From contig NZ_JAKRWM010000031.1 in NCBI RefSeq assembly GCF_022352055.1, forward strand, positions 1-64,000: 64,000 bases of DNA. The letters run 5' to 3'. Positions 42,733 through 51,769 of the stretch are shown here, piece by piece. The translations under genes and the position numbers were made by a program. This stretch comes from Cohnella mopanensis. GTDB lineage: Bacteria > Bacillota > Bacilli > Paenibacillales > Paenibacillaceae. The notes beneath the pieces are model-generated. The model was not told the DNA's origin. It saw only the letters and a list, made by a program, of their open reading frames with translations, and made no database searches. The first letter of the stretch is position 1, and each line of letters begins with the position of its first letter.

Positions 42733-43359
42733 ATGTCAGGAATCTTGGGACGTAAACTCGGAATGACTCAAATATTCGCAGCTGACGGCAATGTAGTGCC
42801 GGTTACTGTGGTAGAAGCAACTCCGAACGTCGTATTGCAAAAGAAATCTGTGGATAACGACGGATACGAAGCAGTACAGCTCGGCTTCGCGGACAAACGC
42901 GAAAAGCTAGCAACTAAACCAGCCATCGGCCACGCTAAAAAAGCGGGCACGGCACCCAAGCGCTTCATTCGCGAAGTTAGCGGACTTACTCCGGCTGACT
43001 TGGAAGTTGGTCAAGAACTTAAAGTTGACCAATTCTCCGAAGGCGATATCGTTGACGTTACGGGTATTTCCAAAGGTAAAGGAACGACAGGCGCAATCAA
43101 ACGTTGGGGCTTCCAACGCGGTAAAATGACGCACGGTTCCAAGTATCACCGCGGTAACGGTTCACTCGCGACGATTCGCGATGCAAACCGCGTACCTAAA
43201 GGTAAGAAAATGCACGGTCGTATGGGTAGCGAAACGATCACTGTACAAAACCTTGAAATCGTTAAAGTCGATCTTGAGCGTAACGTATTGTTGATCAAAG
43301 GCTCCGTACCGGGCGCACGCAATAGTTATCTCAAAATCCGCACATCGGTGAAGAAATAA
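42733..43359 (+). CDS. rplC: 50S ribosomal protein L3
   Basis: Early 23S binder next to the peptidyl transferase centre. Begins SGILGRKLGMTQIFAADG; the central loop (GFQRGKMTHGSKYHR) is conserved. 208 residues, ribosome site AGAGGTG. Confidence 0.97.
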   Translation: MSGILGRKLGMTQIFAADGNVVPVTVVEATPNVVLQKKSVDNDGYEAVQLGFADKREKLATKPAIGHAKKAGTAPKRFIREVSGLTPADLEVGQELKVDQFSEGDIVDVTGISKGKGTTGAIKRWGFQRGKMTHGSKYHRGNGSLATIRDANRVPKGKKMHGRMGSETITVQNLEIVKVDLERNVLLIKGSVPGARNSYLKIRTSVKK

Positions 43360-43390
43360 TTCACAATGGTTGAGGAAAGGAGGACCACTC

Positions 43391-44014
43391 ATGCCGAAAG
43401 TTACTGTATTTAATGTAGACGGCAAAGAAGTTGGACAATTGGATCTGGCAGAAGGAGTATTCGGTTTAGAGCCGAACGTTCACGTACTGCACAGTGCTGT
43501 ATTGCTTCAACAAGCTTCGCTTCGCTCGGGCACGCACGATACGAAAGGTCGTTCGGAAGTTCGCGGAGGCGGGCGCAAGCCTTGGAAACAAAAAGGAACT
43601 GGCCGCGCGCGTCAAGGTAGTATTCGTTCGCCGCAATGGAAAGGCGGCGGTATCGTATTCGGACCAACGCCACGCAGCTACAGCTTCAAATTGCCGCGTA
43701 AAGTTCGTCGTTTGGCAATCAAATCTGCGTTGTCCAGCAAAGTTGTGGATAACCAAATCATCGTTCTTGATCAGCTGAGCTTGTCCCAACCGAAAACGAA
43801 GGACATCGCGAAGCTCTTGAACAACCTCAAAGTATCCCGTAAAGCTCTAGTAGTAACGGCTGACTTTGATAATAACGTGGCCCTGTCCGCGCGTAATATC
43901 CCAGGCGTTAAATTCGTTTCCGCTGAAGGAATCAACGTGCTTGACGTGATGAAACATGATCAATTGATCATCACGAAGGATGCAGTCGCTAAAGTTGAGG
44001 AGGTGTTCGCGTAA
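43391..44014 (+). CDS. rplD: 50S ribosomal protein L4
   Basis: Lines the exit tunnel. The long loop GGGRKPWKQKGTGRARQGS, where macrolide-resistance mutations occur, is wild type. The ATG at 43391 is chosen from AAGGAGGA before it. 207 residues. Its stop overlaps the rplW start by one base. Confidence 0.97.
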   Translation: MPKVTVFNVDGKEVGQLDLAEGVFGLEPNVHVLHSAVLLQQASLRSGTHDTKGRSEVRGGGRKPWKQKGTGRARQGSIRSPQWKGGGIVFGPTPRSYSFKLPRKVRRLAIKSALSSKVVDNQIIVLDQLSLSQPKTKDIAKLLNNLKVSRKALVVTADFDNNVALSARNIPGVKFVSAEGINVLDVMKHDQLIITKDAVAKVEEVFA

Positions 44015-44307
44015 TGAAAAACCCCCGCGATCTAATCAAACGGCCGGTTGTTACCGAACGCACAAGCGACTTCTTGGACCAGCGCAAATACGTTTTCGAA
44101 GTTGACTTGAGAGCGAACAAGACAGAAATCAAACAAGCCATCGAACAGATCTTCAAAGTGAAAGTCGTTGGCGTTAATACACTCAGAATGCCTGCTAAGC
44201 CTAAACGCTACGGCAGACATAGCGGTTATACTTCTGAATGGAAAAAAGCAATCGTGCAGCTTTCCGCAGACAGCAAACCACTTGAGTTTTTCGAAACCTC
44301 TGTATAA
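44014..44307 (+). CDS. rplW: 50S ribosomal protein L23
   Basis: Tunnel-exit protein that docks trigger factor and SRP. Begins KNPRDLIKRPVVTERTSDFL. 97 residues. Coupled to rplD by a one-base overlap (TAATG). Confidence 0.97.
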   Translation: MKNPRDLIKRPVVTERTSDFLDQRKYVFEVDLRANKTEIKQAIEQIFKVKVVGVNTLRMPAKPKRYGRHSGYTSEWKKAIVQLSADSKPLEFFETSV

Positions 44308-44336
44308 TAAGTCTCTAAAGTAAGGAGGGAATCCAA

Positions 44337-45167
44337 TTGCCAGTCAAAAAGTTTAATCCGACAACGGCTAGCCGTCGTCAAATGACGATCGCAACGTTCG
44401 AAGAGATTACGGCAACAGAGCCGGAAAAATCCTTGCTCGCACCGTTGTTCAAACGTGCAGGCCGTAATAACCAAGGTAAAATTACCGTTCGCCATCATGG
44501 CGGTGGTCATAAGCGTAAGTACCGGATCATCGACTTCAAACGCACGAAGGACGGCATTCCCGGCCGCGTGGCTACGATTGAATACGATCCGAACCGTACT
44601 TCTTACATCGCTCTGATCAACTATGCAGACGGAGAAAAAACGTACATCATCGCACCGAAGGGCCTTAAAGTCAACGATGTGATCATGTCCGGTCCAACTG
44701 CCGACATCAAAGTGGGTAATGCACTTCCACTCGAGAACATTCCAGTGGGTACAGTTATCCACAACATTGAGCTTAAACCAGGTAAAGGCGGCCAAATGGT
44801 TCGTGCAGCCGGTACAAGCGCTCAATTGCTCGGTAAAGAAGAAACTTACGTTACCATTCGTTTGACATCCGGCGAGATTCGCCGCATTCTCAAAACTTGC
44901 CGTGCAACAATCGGTACTGTTGGTAACCAAGATCACGAGTTGCTGAACATTGGTAAAGCTGGACGTAATCGTTGGTTAGGCAAACGCCCTACAGTTCGTG
45001 GTGTTGTAATGAACCCGAACGATCACCCACACGGTGGTGGTGAAGGCCGCGCTCCAATCGGTCGCAAATCCCCGCTTTCTCCATGGGGCAAACCGACGCT
45101 CGGTTACAAAACTCGCAAGAAGAAAAAAGCTTCGAGCAAATATATTGTTCGTCGTCGCAGCAAGTAA
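44337..45167 (+). CDS. rplB: 50S ribosomal protein L2
   Basis: Core protein required for peptidyl transfer. Begins PVKKFNPTTASRRQM and has the conserved C-terminal VMNPNDHPHGGGEGRAPIGR with the essential histidine. TTG start at 44337 behind AAGGAGGG. 276 residues. Confidence 0.97.
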   Translation: MPVKKFNPTTASRRQMTIATFEEITATEPEKSLLAPLFKRAGRNNQGKITVRHHGGGHKRKYRIIDFKRTKDGIPGRVATIEYDPNRTSYIALINYADGEKTYIIAPKGLKVNDVIMSGPTADIKVGNALPLENIPVGTVIHNIELKPGKGGQMVRAAGTSAQLLGKEETYVTIRLTSGEIRRILKTCRATIGTVGNQDHELLNIGKAGRNRWLGKRPTVRGVVMNPNDHPHGGGEGRAPIGRKSPLSPWGKPTLGYKTRKKKKASSKYIVRRRSK

Positions 45168-45230
45168 GAATCAACTGTCTAGCGGCGTGAACGGCAAACT
45201 CTCAAGCCGCGTTGAAGGGAGGAGCATTCC

Positions 45231-45512
45231 ATGGGTCGCAGTTTGAAAAAAGGACCTTTCGTGGATGGATATCTTCTGAAAAAAGTGGAAGAACTGTCCG
45301 GTTCGAATAAGAAAGTAGTTATTAAAACTTGGTCTCGTCGCTCGACGATTTTCCCACAATTCGTGGGTCAAACGTTCGCGGTATATGATGGACGCAAGCA
45401 CGTGCCAGTATACGTATCGGAAGATATGGTTGGACATAAGCTTGGTGAATTCGCGCCGACGCGTACATTCAAAGGCCATACAGACGATGATAAAAAAACG
45501 GGCAAGCGTTAA
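45231..45512 (+). CDS. rpsS: 30S ribosomal protein S19
   Basis: Head protein that pairs with S13. Begins GRSLKKGPFVDGYLLKK and contains the signature KLGEFAPTRTFKGH. 93 residues, ribosome site GGGAGGAG. Confidence 0.97.
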   Translation: MGRSLKKGPFVDGYLLKKVEELSGSNKKVVIKTWSRRSTIFPQFVGQTFAVYDGRKHVPVYVSEDMVGHKLGEFAPTRTFKGHTDDDKKTGKR

Positions 45513-45600
45513 TTTTAACCCTACGAAGTACGATTGATTAAACAGCTCGCGAGTTGTTGGTTAATCGCTACGAACGTAACGTAAGGGAGGAGGTACATCG

Positions 45601-45939
45601 ATGTCTCAGCAAGCGAAAGCTGTTGTGAATAACATTCGCATTCCGGCTCGTAAAGTCCGCCTGGTCGTTGACCTGATCCGCGGTAAGAAAGTCGGCGATG
45701 CTGTTGCTATTCTGCGTCACACTCCGCGTTCGGCATCTCCGGTTCTGGAGAAATTGTTGAACTCTGCCATTGCGAACGCTGAACACAACTACCAGCTCGA
45801 CGTGAACAAATTGGTCGTGTCCGAAGCCTTCGTTAACGAAGGCCCAACGATGAAACGATTCCAACCTCGTTCCCAAGGTCGCGCATTCAGTATTTTCAAG
45901 CGCTCCAGCCACATTACGCTGGTCGTATCTGAGAAATAA
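45601..45939 (+). CDS. rplV: 50S ribosomal protein L22
   Basis: Its beta-hairpin lines the exit tunnel. VRLVVDLIRGKKVGDA and the C-terminal PTMKRFQPRSQGRAFSI hairpin are intact. 112 residues. Confidence 0.97.
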   Translation: MSQQAKAVVNNIRIPARKVRLVVDLIRGKKVGDAVAILRHTPRSASPVLEKLLNSAIANAEHNYQLDVNKLVVSEAFVNEGPTMKRFQPRSQGRAFSIFKRSSHITLVVSEK

Positions 45940-45952
45940 GGAGGGACAACGT

Positions 45953-46615
45953 GTGGGTCAAAAAGTAAATCCCGTCGGTCTTCGCATCGGCATTATCCGT
46001 GATTGGGAATCCAAATGGTATGCTGACAAAGATTTCGGCACCCTTCTTATCGAAGATGTCAAAATCCGCGAATTCCTTAAGACGAAGTTGAAAGAAGCTG
46101 CAGTATCCAAAATCGAAATCGAACGTGCCGCTAATCGCGTTAACGTTACGATTCACACTGCTAAGCCGGGTATCGTAATCGGTAAGGGCGGCGCTGAAGT
46201 AGAAGTACTTCGCGGTCAACTTACGAAAATCACGAACGGCAAAAAAGTGCACATCAATATCTCCGAGATCAAAAACCCGGAATTGGACGCTATCCTGGTT
46301 GCCGAGAGCATCGCGCAACAATTGGAACGCCGCGTTTCATTCCGCCGCGCGATGAAACAAGCTATGCAACGTACGCAACGCGCTGGCGCGAAAGGAATCA
46401 AAACATCCGTTAGTGGTCGTCTGGGCGGAGCGGAAATTGCTCGTCAAGAAGGATACAGCGAAGGAACAGTGCCATTGCACACACTCCGCGCTGATATCGA
46501 TTACGGAACGGCAGAAGCACATACGACTTACGGCCGCATCGGCGTAAAAGTATGGATCTACCGTGGCGAAGTCCTTCCGACGAAGAAAAGAGCTGCTGAG
46601 GAAGGAGGCAACTGA
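45953..46615 (+). CDS. rpsC: 30S ribosomal protein S3
   Basis: KH-domain protein at the mRNA entry. Begins GQKVNPVGLRIGIIRDWESK; the KH loop is GIVIGKGGAEVE. GTG start at 45953, 220 residues, directly behind AAGGAGGG in the end of rplV. Confidence 0.97.
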   Translation: MGQKVNPVGLRIGIIRDWESKWYADKDFGTLLIEDVKIREFLKTKLKEAAVSKIEIERAANRVNVTIHTAKPGIVIGKGGAEVEVLRGQLTKITNGKKVHINISEIKNPELDAILVAESIAQQLERRVSFRRAMKQAMQRTQRAGAKGIKTSVSGRLGGAEIARQEGYSEGTVPLHTLRADIDYGTAEAHTTYGRIGVKVWIYRGEVLPTKKRAAEEGGN

Positions 46616-46617
46616 TC

Positions 46618-47055
46618 ATGTTGGTCCCTAAACGCGTAAAACACCGCAAAGTACACCGCGGTAAAATGAGAGGCCAAGCTAAAGGCGGTGCTGAGGTTCA
46701 TTTCGGTGAATACGGCCTGCAAGCTATGGAGCCTTCTTGGGTAACAAACCGTCAAATCGAGGCAGCGCGTATCGCGATGACTCGTTACATCAAACGGGGC
46801 GGTAAAGTTTGGATCAAAATTTTCCCTTCGAAACCAATTACCCAAAAACCTCTTGAGGTTCGGATGGGTAGCGGTAAAGGTAACGTAGAAGCATGGGTTG
46901 CCGTTGTGAAACCGGGCAAAGTATTGTTCGAACTCGCAGGGGTATCCGAGGAGATCGCACGTGAAGCGATGCGTCTTGCAGCACACAAGTTGCCGATCAA
47001 GACGAAGTTTGTGAAACGTGAAGAACTGGGTGGTGAAGCAAATGAAAGCCAGTGA
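46618..47055 (+). CDS. rplP: 50S ribosomal protein L16
   Basis: Organises the A-site region. Begins LVPKRVKHRKVHRGKMRGQ; KPITQKPLEVRMGSGKGN is conserved. 145 residues; the end overlaps rpmC by 14 bases. Confidence 0.97.
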   Translation: MLVPKRVKHRKVHRGKMRGQAKGGAEVHFGEYGLQAMEPSWVTNRQIEAARIAMTRYIKRGGKVWIKIFPSKPITQKPLEVRMGSGKGNVEAWVAVVKPGKVLFELAGVSEEIAREAMRLAAHKLPIKTKFVKREELGGEANESQ

Positions 47056-47239
47056 ATTTCGCAACCTGACATCGGCGGAACTCGAACAGAAGATCGCCGG
47101 CTTCAAGGATGAGCTGTTCAACCTCCGCTTCCAACTGGCTACTGGCCAACTGGATAACCCGCACCGCCTAGGCGATTTGCGGAAAGAAATTGCTCGGGCT
47201 AAAACCATTTTGCGCGAGCGTGAACTCGGCATCGGCTAA
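47042..47239 (+). CDS. rpmC: 50S ribosomal protein L29
   Basis: Two-helix protein at the tunnel exit. Begins KASEFRNLTSAELEQKI and holds ELFNLRFQLATGQLDN. The ATG at 47042 inside rplP is right by homology and by GGTGGTG upstream; earlier in-frame codons belong to rplP. 65 residues. Confidence 0.96.
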   Translation: MKASEFRNLTSAELEQKIAGFKDELFNLRFQLATGQLDNPHRLGDLRKEIARAKTILRERELGIG

Positions 47240-47262
47240 AACCCGGGAAAAGGAGGATTACC

Positions 47263-47529
47263 ATGAGCGAACGCAATAACAATCGTAAAGTGCAGATTGG
47301 TAAAGTCGTCAGCGACAAAATGGATAAAACGATTGTGGTAGCTGTTGAAACGTACAAAAAACACAGCCTTTACCACAAACGGATTAAATACACGAAGAAA
47401 TTCAAAGCGCATGACGAAACTAACGATGCAAAAATCGGCGACACCGTGAGAATCATGGAGACCCGCCCGTTGTCGAAAGACAAAACATGGCGCCTGGTCG
47501 AAATCGTCGAGAAAGCCGTATTGGCCTAA
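47263..47529 (+). CDS. rpsQ: 30S ribosomal protein S17
   Basis: Primary 16S binder with an OB fold: KVQIGKVVSDKMDKTIVVAVE, cited by its core GKVVSDKMDKTIVV, and GDTVRIMETRPLSKDK. 88 residues, ribosome site AAAGGAGGA. Confidence 0.97.
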   Translation: MSERNNNRKVQIGKVVSDKMDKTIVVAVETYKKHSLYHKRIKYTKKFKAHDETNDAKIGDTVRIMETRPLSKDKTWRLVEIVEKAVLA

Positions 47530-47563
47530 GCGACTCACCTGTGACTGAAAGGAGGACCTTGCG

Positions 47564-47932
47564 ATGATTCAACCGTTTACGCGTCTGGCTGTTGCCGACA
47601 ACTCCGGCGCTAAAGAATTGATGTGTATCCGCGTACTTGGCGGTACAGGACGCCGCGTAGGACATATCGGTGATATGATCGTATGTTCCGTCAAACAAGC
47701 AACACCAGGCGGCGTTGTCAAAAAAGGCGACGTAGTCAAATGTGTTATCGTTCGTACAAAACGTTCGGTACGCCGCAAAGATGGATCTTACATCGCATTC
47801 GACGAGAATGCTGCTGTAATCGTTAAAGAAGACAAGAGCCCGCGTGGTACCCGTATTTTCGGACCAGTAGCTCGTGAACTTCGTGAACACGACTTTATGA
47901 AAATCATTTCCCTGGCACCGGAAGTTCTTTAA
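47564..47932 (+). CDS. rplN: 50S ribosomal protein L14
   Basis: Forms an intersubunit bridge. Begins IQPFTRLAVADNSGAKELM; ends GPVARELREHDFMKIISLAPEV. 122 residues, ribosome site AAAGGAGGA. Confidence 0.97.
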   Translation: MIQPFTRLAVADNSGAKELMCIRVLGGTGRRVGHIGDMIVCSVKQATPGGVVKKGDVVKCVIVRTKRSVRRKDGSYIAFDENAAVIVKEDKSPRGTRIFGPVARELREHDFMKIISLAPEVL

Positions 47933-47974
47933 TCCGGAACGCACCGATGGAGAAACACTCAAGGAGGTGTACCC

Positions 47975-48328
47975 ATGCCCCGTCTGAAAAAAGTGCTTGA
48001 ATCGCACAATAATAAACTGCACGTGAAAAAAGACGATAACATCATCGTCATCTCGGGCAAAGACAAAGGCAAAAAAGGCCGCATTATCGCTGCATACCCG
48101 CGCGAAAATCGCGTGCTTGTCGAGGGCGTCAACATGGTGAAACGCCATACGCGTCCTAACCCAACGAATCAACAAGGCGGTATCATCGAGCGCGAAGCGC
48201 CGATTCACGTATCGAACGTGATGCATATCGATCCTAAAAGCGGCAAGCCAACTCGCGTTGGCACTAAGACGCTTGATAACGGCAAAAAAGTCCGGGTAGC
48301 TAAACGCTCCGGAGAAATGATCGACTAA
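47975..48328 (+). CDS. rplX: 50S ribosomal protein L24
   Basis: Assembly initiator with a KOW motif (VISGKDKGKKGRIIAAYP). 117 residues, ribosome site AAGGAGGTG. Confidence 0.97.
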   Translation: MPRLKKVLESHNNKLHVKKDDNIIVISGKDKGKKGRIIAAYPRENRVLVEGVNMVKRHTRPNPTNQQGGIIEREAPIHVSNVMHIDPKSGKPTRVGTKTLDNGKKVRVAKRSGEMID

Positions 48329-48363
48329 TCGCAGTAAGAACGGAAAGGAGGTCACTGTGACTC

Positions 48364-48906
48364 ATGGCAGCAAGAATGAAGGAACGTTTCCTGAATGAAA
48401 TTACTCCTGCTCTGATGCAGAAGTTTAGCTACAAATCCGTCATGCAAGTGCCGAAAATCGAGAAAGTCGTCATCAACATGGGTGTCGGCGAAGCGGTTTC
48501 GAACTCCAAAATCATGGATTTTGCAGTTGAGGACATGCAGAAGATTGCCGGCCAAAAGCCAGTAATCACTCGCTCGAAAAAATCGATCGCGGGCTTCCGC
48601 TTGCGTGAGAACTTGCCGATCGGAGCTAAAGTAACTCTTCGCGGCGAGCGTATGTATTACTTCTTGGATAAATTGTTCAACATTTCTCTCCCTCGCGTAC
48701 GTGACTTTCATGGCGTATCGACGAAATCGTTCGATGGCCGTGGTAACTACACGCTCGGATTGAAAGAACAATTGATTTTCCCGGAAATCGAGTATGACAA
48801 GATTGATAAAGTTCGCGGGATGGATATCGTCATCGTCACGACAGCACAATCGGACGAAGAAGCGCGTGAGCTGCTCACCCAATTGGGTATGCCGTTTGCG
48901 AAGTGA
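48364..48906 (+). CDS. rplE: 50S ribosomal protein L5
   Basis: Central protuberance protein that binds 5S rRNA. Contains VPKIEKVVINMGVGEAVSN and GMDIVIVTTAQSDEEARELL. 180 residues. The ribosome site AAAGGAGGT is 12 bases upstream, longer than usual; no better in-frame start exists. Confidence 0.96.
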   Translation: MAARMKERFLNEITPALMQKFSYKSVMQVPKIEKVVINMGVGEAVSNSKIMDFAVEDMQKIAGQKPVITRSKKSIAGFRLRENLPIGAKVTLRGERMYYFLDKLFNISLPRVRDFHGVSTKSFDGRGNYTLGLKEQLIFPEIEYDKIDKVRGMDIVIVTTAQSDEEARELLTQLGMPFAK

Positions 48907-48956
48907 CGATTGCCCGGTCAATGAGCAAAAGGTTCCTAATGGAGGTGTGAAAGCAA

Positions 48957-49142
48957 GTGGCAAAAACGTCGATGAAAATCAAGCAACAGCGTACGCCGAA
49001 GTTTAAAGTCCAGGCTTACACGCGTTGCGAACGTTGCGGACGTCCGCATTCCGTTTTGCAAAAATTCAAGATCTGCCGGATCTGTTTCCGTGAATTGGCA
49101 TATAAAGGCCAGATTCCTGGCGTCAAAAAAGCGAGCTGGTAA
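48957..49142 (+). CDS. rpsN: 30S ribosomal protein S14, zinc-binding type Z
   Basis: 61 residues with CERC at 24-27 and CRIC at 40-43, so it is the short C+ form that needs zinc. GTG start at 48957 behind GGAGGTG. A zinc-free paralogue, if any, lies outside the window. Confidence 0.97.
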   Translation: MAKTSMKIKQQRTPKFKVQAYTRCERCGRPHSVLQKFKICRICFRELAYKGQIPGVKKASW

Positions 49143-49172
49143 TCAGCCTAGTTCGGGAAGGAGGTTTACCCC

Positions 49173-49571
49173 ATGGTTATGTCTGATCCTATTGCAGATA
49201 TGTTGACGCGGATTCGCAACGCGAATTTGGTGCGTCATGAGTCGGTGGAAATGCCTGCGTCTACGGTTAAGAAGCAAATTGCTGAAATCCTGAAACGTGA
49301 AGGTTTTATCCGCGACGCTGAATATGTAGAAGATAACAAACAAGGTTTGATCCGCATTTTCTTGAAATACGGTGCAAACAACGAGCGTGTTATCACGGGT
49401 CTTAAACGCATAAGCAAACCTGGTTTGCGCGTTTACACGAAATCTACAGAAGTTCCTCGTGTGCTGGGTGGCCTCGGCATCGCGATCATTTCTACATCTA
49501 AAGGCATTATCACCGACAAGGAAGCCCGTCAAGGGAAAGCCGGCGGCGAAGTGCTCTGCTACGTTTGGTAA
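49173..49571 (+). CDS. rpsH: 30S ribosomal protein S8
   Basis: Binds 16S helix 21 and represses the spc operon in E. coli. Begins VMSDPIADMLTRIRNANLVR; C-terminal STSKGIITDKEARQGKAGGE is conserved. ATG at 49173 is eight bases after AAGGAGG. 132 residues. Confidence 0.97.
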   Translation: MVMSDPIADMLTRIRNANLVRHESVEMPASTVKKQIAEILKREGFIRDAEYVEDNKQGLIRIFLKYGANNERVITGLKRISKPGLRVYTKSTEVPRVLGGLGIAIISTSKGIITDKEARQGKAGGEVLCYVW

Positions 49572-49601
49572 TTTAACTGTCACACGATTGGAGGTGTACC
49601 T

Positions 49602-50144
49602 ATGTCCCGTATTGGACGCAAACCGATTCAGGTGCCTAACGGCGTGAACGTGAACCTGGACAACAACGTAATTACGATTAAAGGACCGAAAGGAACTTTG
49701 TCCCGCGTTCTGCACAGCGATATGAAGGTTTCCTACGAGTCCGATGTCATTACTGTTGAACGTCCTTCCGATAACAAGCTTCACCGCTCGCTGCACGGAA
49801 CAACTCGCAGCGTAGTTGCCAACATGGTAAGCGGCGTAACCGAAGGTTACATCAGAAACCTTGATCTGGTAGGTGTAGGTTACCGTGCTAGTAAATCCGG
49901 CGATAAGCTGGTATTGAACGTGGGTTACTCTCACCCGGTCGAAATCGTACCGGAAAGCGGCATCGAGTTCGAAGTGCCGGCGCAAAACAAAATCATCGTT
50001 AAAGGCATCGACAAAGAACTTGTCGGCGCAACTGCTGCTAAAATCCGCTCCGTACGCGAACCTGAACCTTACAAAGGTAAAGGGATCAAGTATGAAGGCG
50101 AACGTATCCTTCGTAAAGAAGGTAAAGCAGGTAAAAAGAAATAA
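49602..50144 (+). CDS. rplF: 50S ribosomal protein L6
   Basis: Begins SRIGRKPIQVPNGVNV; the C-terminal signature is PEPYKGKGIKYEGE. 180 residues, ribosome site GGAGGTG. Confidence 0.97.
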   Translation: MSRIGRKPIQVPNGVNVNLDNNVITIKGPKGTLSRVLHSDMKVSYESDVITVERPSDNKLHRSLHGTTRSVVANMVSGVTEGYIRNLDLVGVGYRASKSGDKLVLNVGYSHPVEIVPESGIEFEVPAQNKIIVKGIDKELVGATAAKIRSVREPEPYKGKGIKYEGERILRKEGKAGKKK

Positions 50145-50195
50145 GCTTAAAGCGGCTTAACGCCGCTTAAGCATTGATCAAGAAGGGAGTGAACT

Positions 50196-50567
50196 ATGCG
50201 GATGATTACTAAAGCCGATAAGAACAAAGCTCGTCTTAAAAGGCACCTTCGGGTACGTAAGAAAATCAGCGGGACAAGTGAACGTCCACGTCTGTCCGTG
50301 TTCCGTTCATCCAAGCATATCTATGCTCAACTGATCGATGACGTTAAAGGCATCACCATTGCTGCCGCGTCTACAGTTGACAAAGAACTTGCTGATGTAG
50401 GCAACGGCGGTAACGTAGAATCTGCGCGTAAAGTTGGCGAGTTGATCGCTAAACGTGCAAAAGATAAAGGATACGAAGTTGTCGTATTCGATCGTGGTGG
50501 ATATTTGTATCACGGACGTATTCAAGCACTGGCTGACGCAGCTCGCGAAGCCGGATTACAGTTTTAA
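50196..50567 (+). CDS. rplR: 50S ribosomal protein L18
   Basis: 5S rRNA binder. VRKKISGTSERPRLSVFRSS and the C-terminal DRGGYLYHGRIQALADAARE are typical. ATG at 50196 behind AAGGGAG. 123 residues. Confidence 0.97.
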   Translation: MRMITKADKNKARLKRHLRVRKKISGTSERPRLSVFRSSKHIYAQLIDDVKGITIAAASTVDKELADVGNGGNVESARKVGELIAKRAKDKGYEVVVFDRGGYLYHGRIQALADAAREAGLQF

Positions 50568-50596
50568 TTCATTTTTGACACAAGGAGGTAAACGAC

Positions 50597-51094
50597 TTGC
50601 GTGTAGATCCGAATACATTGGAACTGACCGAAAAAATGGTTCAAATCAATCGTGTCTCCAAAGTCGTCAAAGGCGGACGTCGCTTTAGCTTCAGCGCACT
50701 CGTCGTTGTCGGAGACGGCAAAGGATGGGTTGGCGCTGGTATCGGTAAAGCTTCCGAAGTTCCAGACGCAATCCGTAAGGGCGTCGATGACGCAAAGAAA
50801 AATTTAGTATTCGTACCACTCGTTGGAACTACAATTCCACACGCCGTTACGGGAAGTTTCGGCGCCGGCAAAGTGTTGCTGAAACCAGCATCAGAAGGTA
50901 CGGGCGTTATCGCGGGCGGTCCTGTCCGCGCAGTGCTCGAACTGGCTGGAGTCGGCGATATTTTGACGAAATCGCTGGGTTCCTCCAACTCCATTAACAT
51001 GGTCAATGCGACGTTGGAAGGTTTATCCCGCCTCAAACGCGCCGAAGACGTAGCGAAACTGCGCGGCAAAACCGTAGCAGAGCTATTCCGTTAA
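50597..51094 (+). CDS. rpsE: 30S ribosomal protein S5
   Basis: Decoding fidelity protein. KVVKGGRRFSFSALVVVGDG is the double-strand RNA-binding domain; the spectinomycin loop is wild type. TTG start at 50597 behind AAGGAGGT. 165 residues. Confidence 0.96.
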   Translation: MRVDPNTLELTEKMVQINRVSKVVKGGRRFSFSALVVVGDGKGWVGAGIGKASEVPDAIRKGVDDAKKNLVFVPLVGTTIPHAVTGSFGAGKVLLKPASEGTGVIAGGPVRAVLELAGVGDILTKSLGSSNSINMVNATLEGLSRLKRAEDVAKLRGKTVAELFR

Positions 51095-51107
51095 GGAGGG
51101 GAAACAG

Positions 51108-51287
51108 ATGGCACAGCTTCAAATTACCCTCGTTCGTAGCTTGATCGGCCGTCCTGAGAATCAACGTCAAACGGTGAAAACTCTAGGACTCGGCAAGTTG
51201 CATTCGTCTGTAGTAAGAGAAGATAATGTCGCTACTCGTGGCATGATCAACACAGTTAACCATTTGATCGAAGTTAAAGAAGTTTAA
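51108..51287 (+). CDS. rpmD: 50S ribosomal protein L30
   Basis: 59 residues, too short for most tables. Begins AQLQITLVRSLIGRPENQRQ and contains TLGLGKLHSSVVREDN. Ribosome site AAGGAGGGG. Lies between rpsE and rplO as expected. Confidence 0.96.
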   Translation: MAQLQITLVRSLIGRPENQRQTVKTLGLGKLHSSVVREDNVATRGMINTVNHLIEVKEV

Positions 51288-51325
51288 GATATTAAAGCAA
51301 AACTCTCAAGGAGGTGCGACTTACG

Positions 51326-51769
51326 ATGAAATTGCATGAGCTATCTCCGAACGAAGGCTCGAAGTTCACCCGCAAGCGGGTAGGACGCGGAGCTGGTAGC
51401 GGACTCGGCAAAACGTCAGGTCGCGGTCACAAAGGGCAAAATGCTCGTTCCGGCGGCGGAGTTCGTCCCGGATTCGAGGGTGGACAAAACCCTTTGTACC
51501 GTCGGGTACCAAAACGCGGATTTAACAATGATCGTTTTGCTACGGTCTTTGCGATTGTCAATCTTGACCAGCTGAGCCGTTTTGCAGCGGGTACAGAAGT
51601 GACTCCAGAATTGCTTCTTAACGAAGGAATTCTCAAAAATCCAAAAGACGGAATTAAAATTCTGGGCAATGGCGATTTGAACGTGCAGCTGACTGTTAAA
51701 GCTCATAAGTTCTCTCAGTCTGCAGCAGAAAAAATTCAAGCCGCCGGCGGTAAAACCGAGGTGATCTAA
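51326..51769 (+). CDS. rplO: 50S ribosomal protein L15
   Basis: Begins KLHELSPNEGSKFTRKRVG, followed by the glycine-rich GRGHKGQNARSGGGVRPGFEGG segment, cited by its core GHKGQNARSGGGVRPG. ATG at 51326 after AAGGAGGTG. 147 residues; stop and secY start share a base. Confidence 0.97.
   Translation: MKLHELSPNEGSKFTRKRVGRGAGSGLGKTSGRGHKGQNARSGGGVRPGFEGGQNPLYRRVPKRGFNNDRFATVFAIVNLDQLSRFAAGTEVTPELLLNEGILKNPKDGIKILGNGDLNVQLTVKAHKFSQSAAEKIQAAGGKTEVI

Noticed and set aside
47453..48355. 300-codon minus-strand frame across rpsQ, rplN and rplX
   Set aside because: Covers three certain ribosomal protein genes; not coding.
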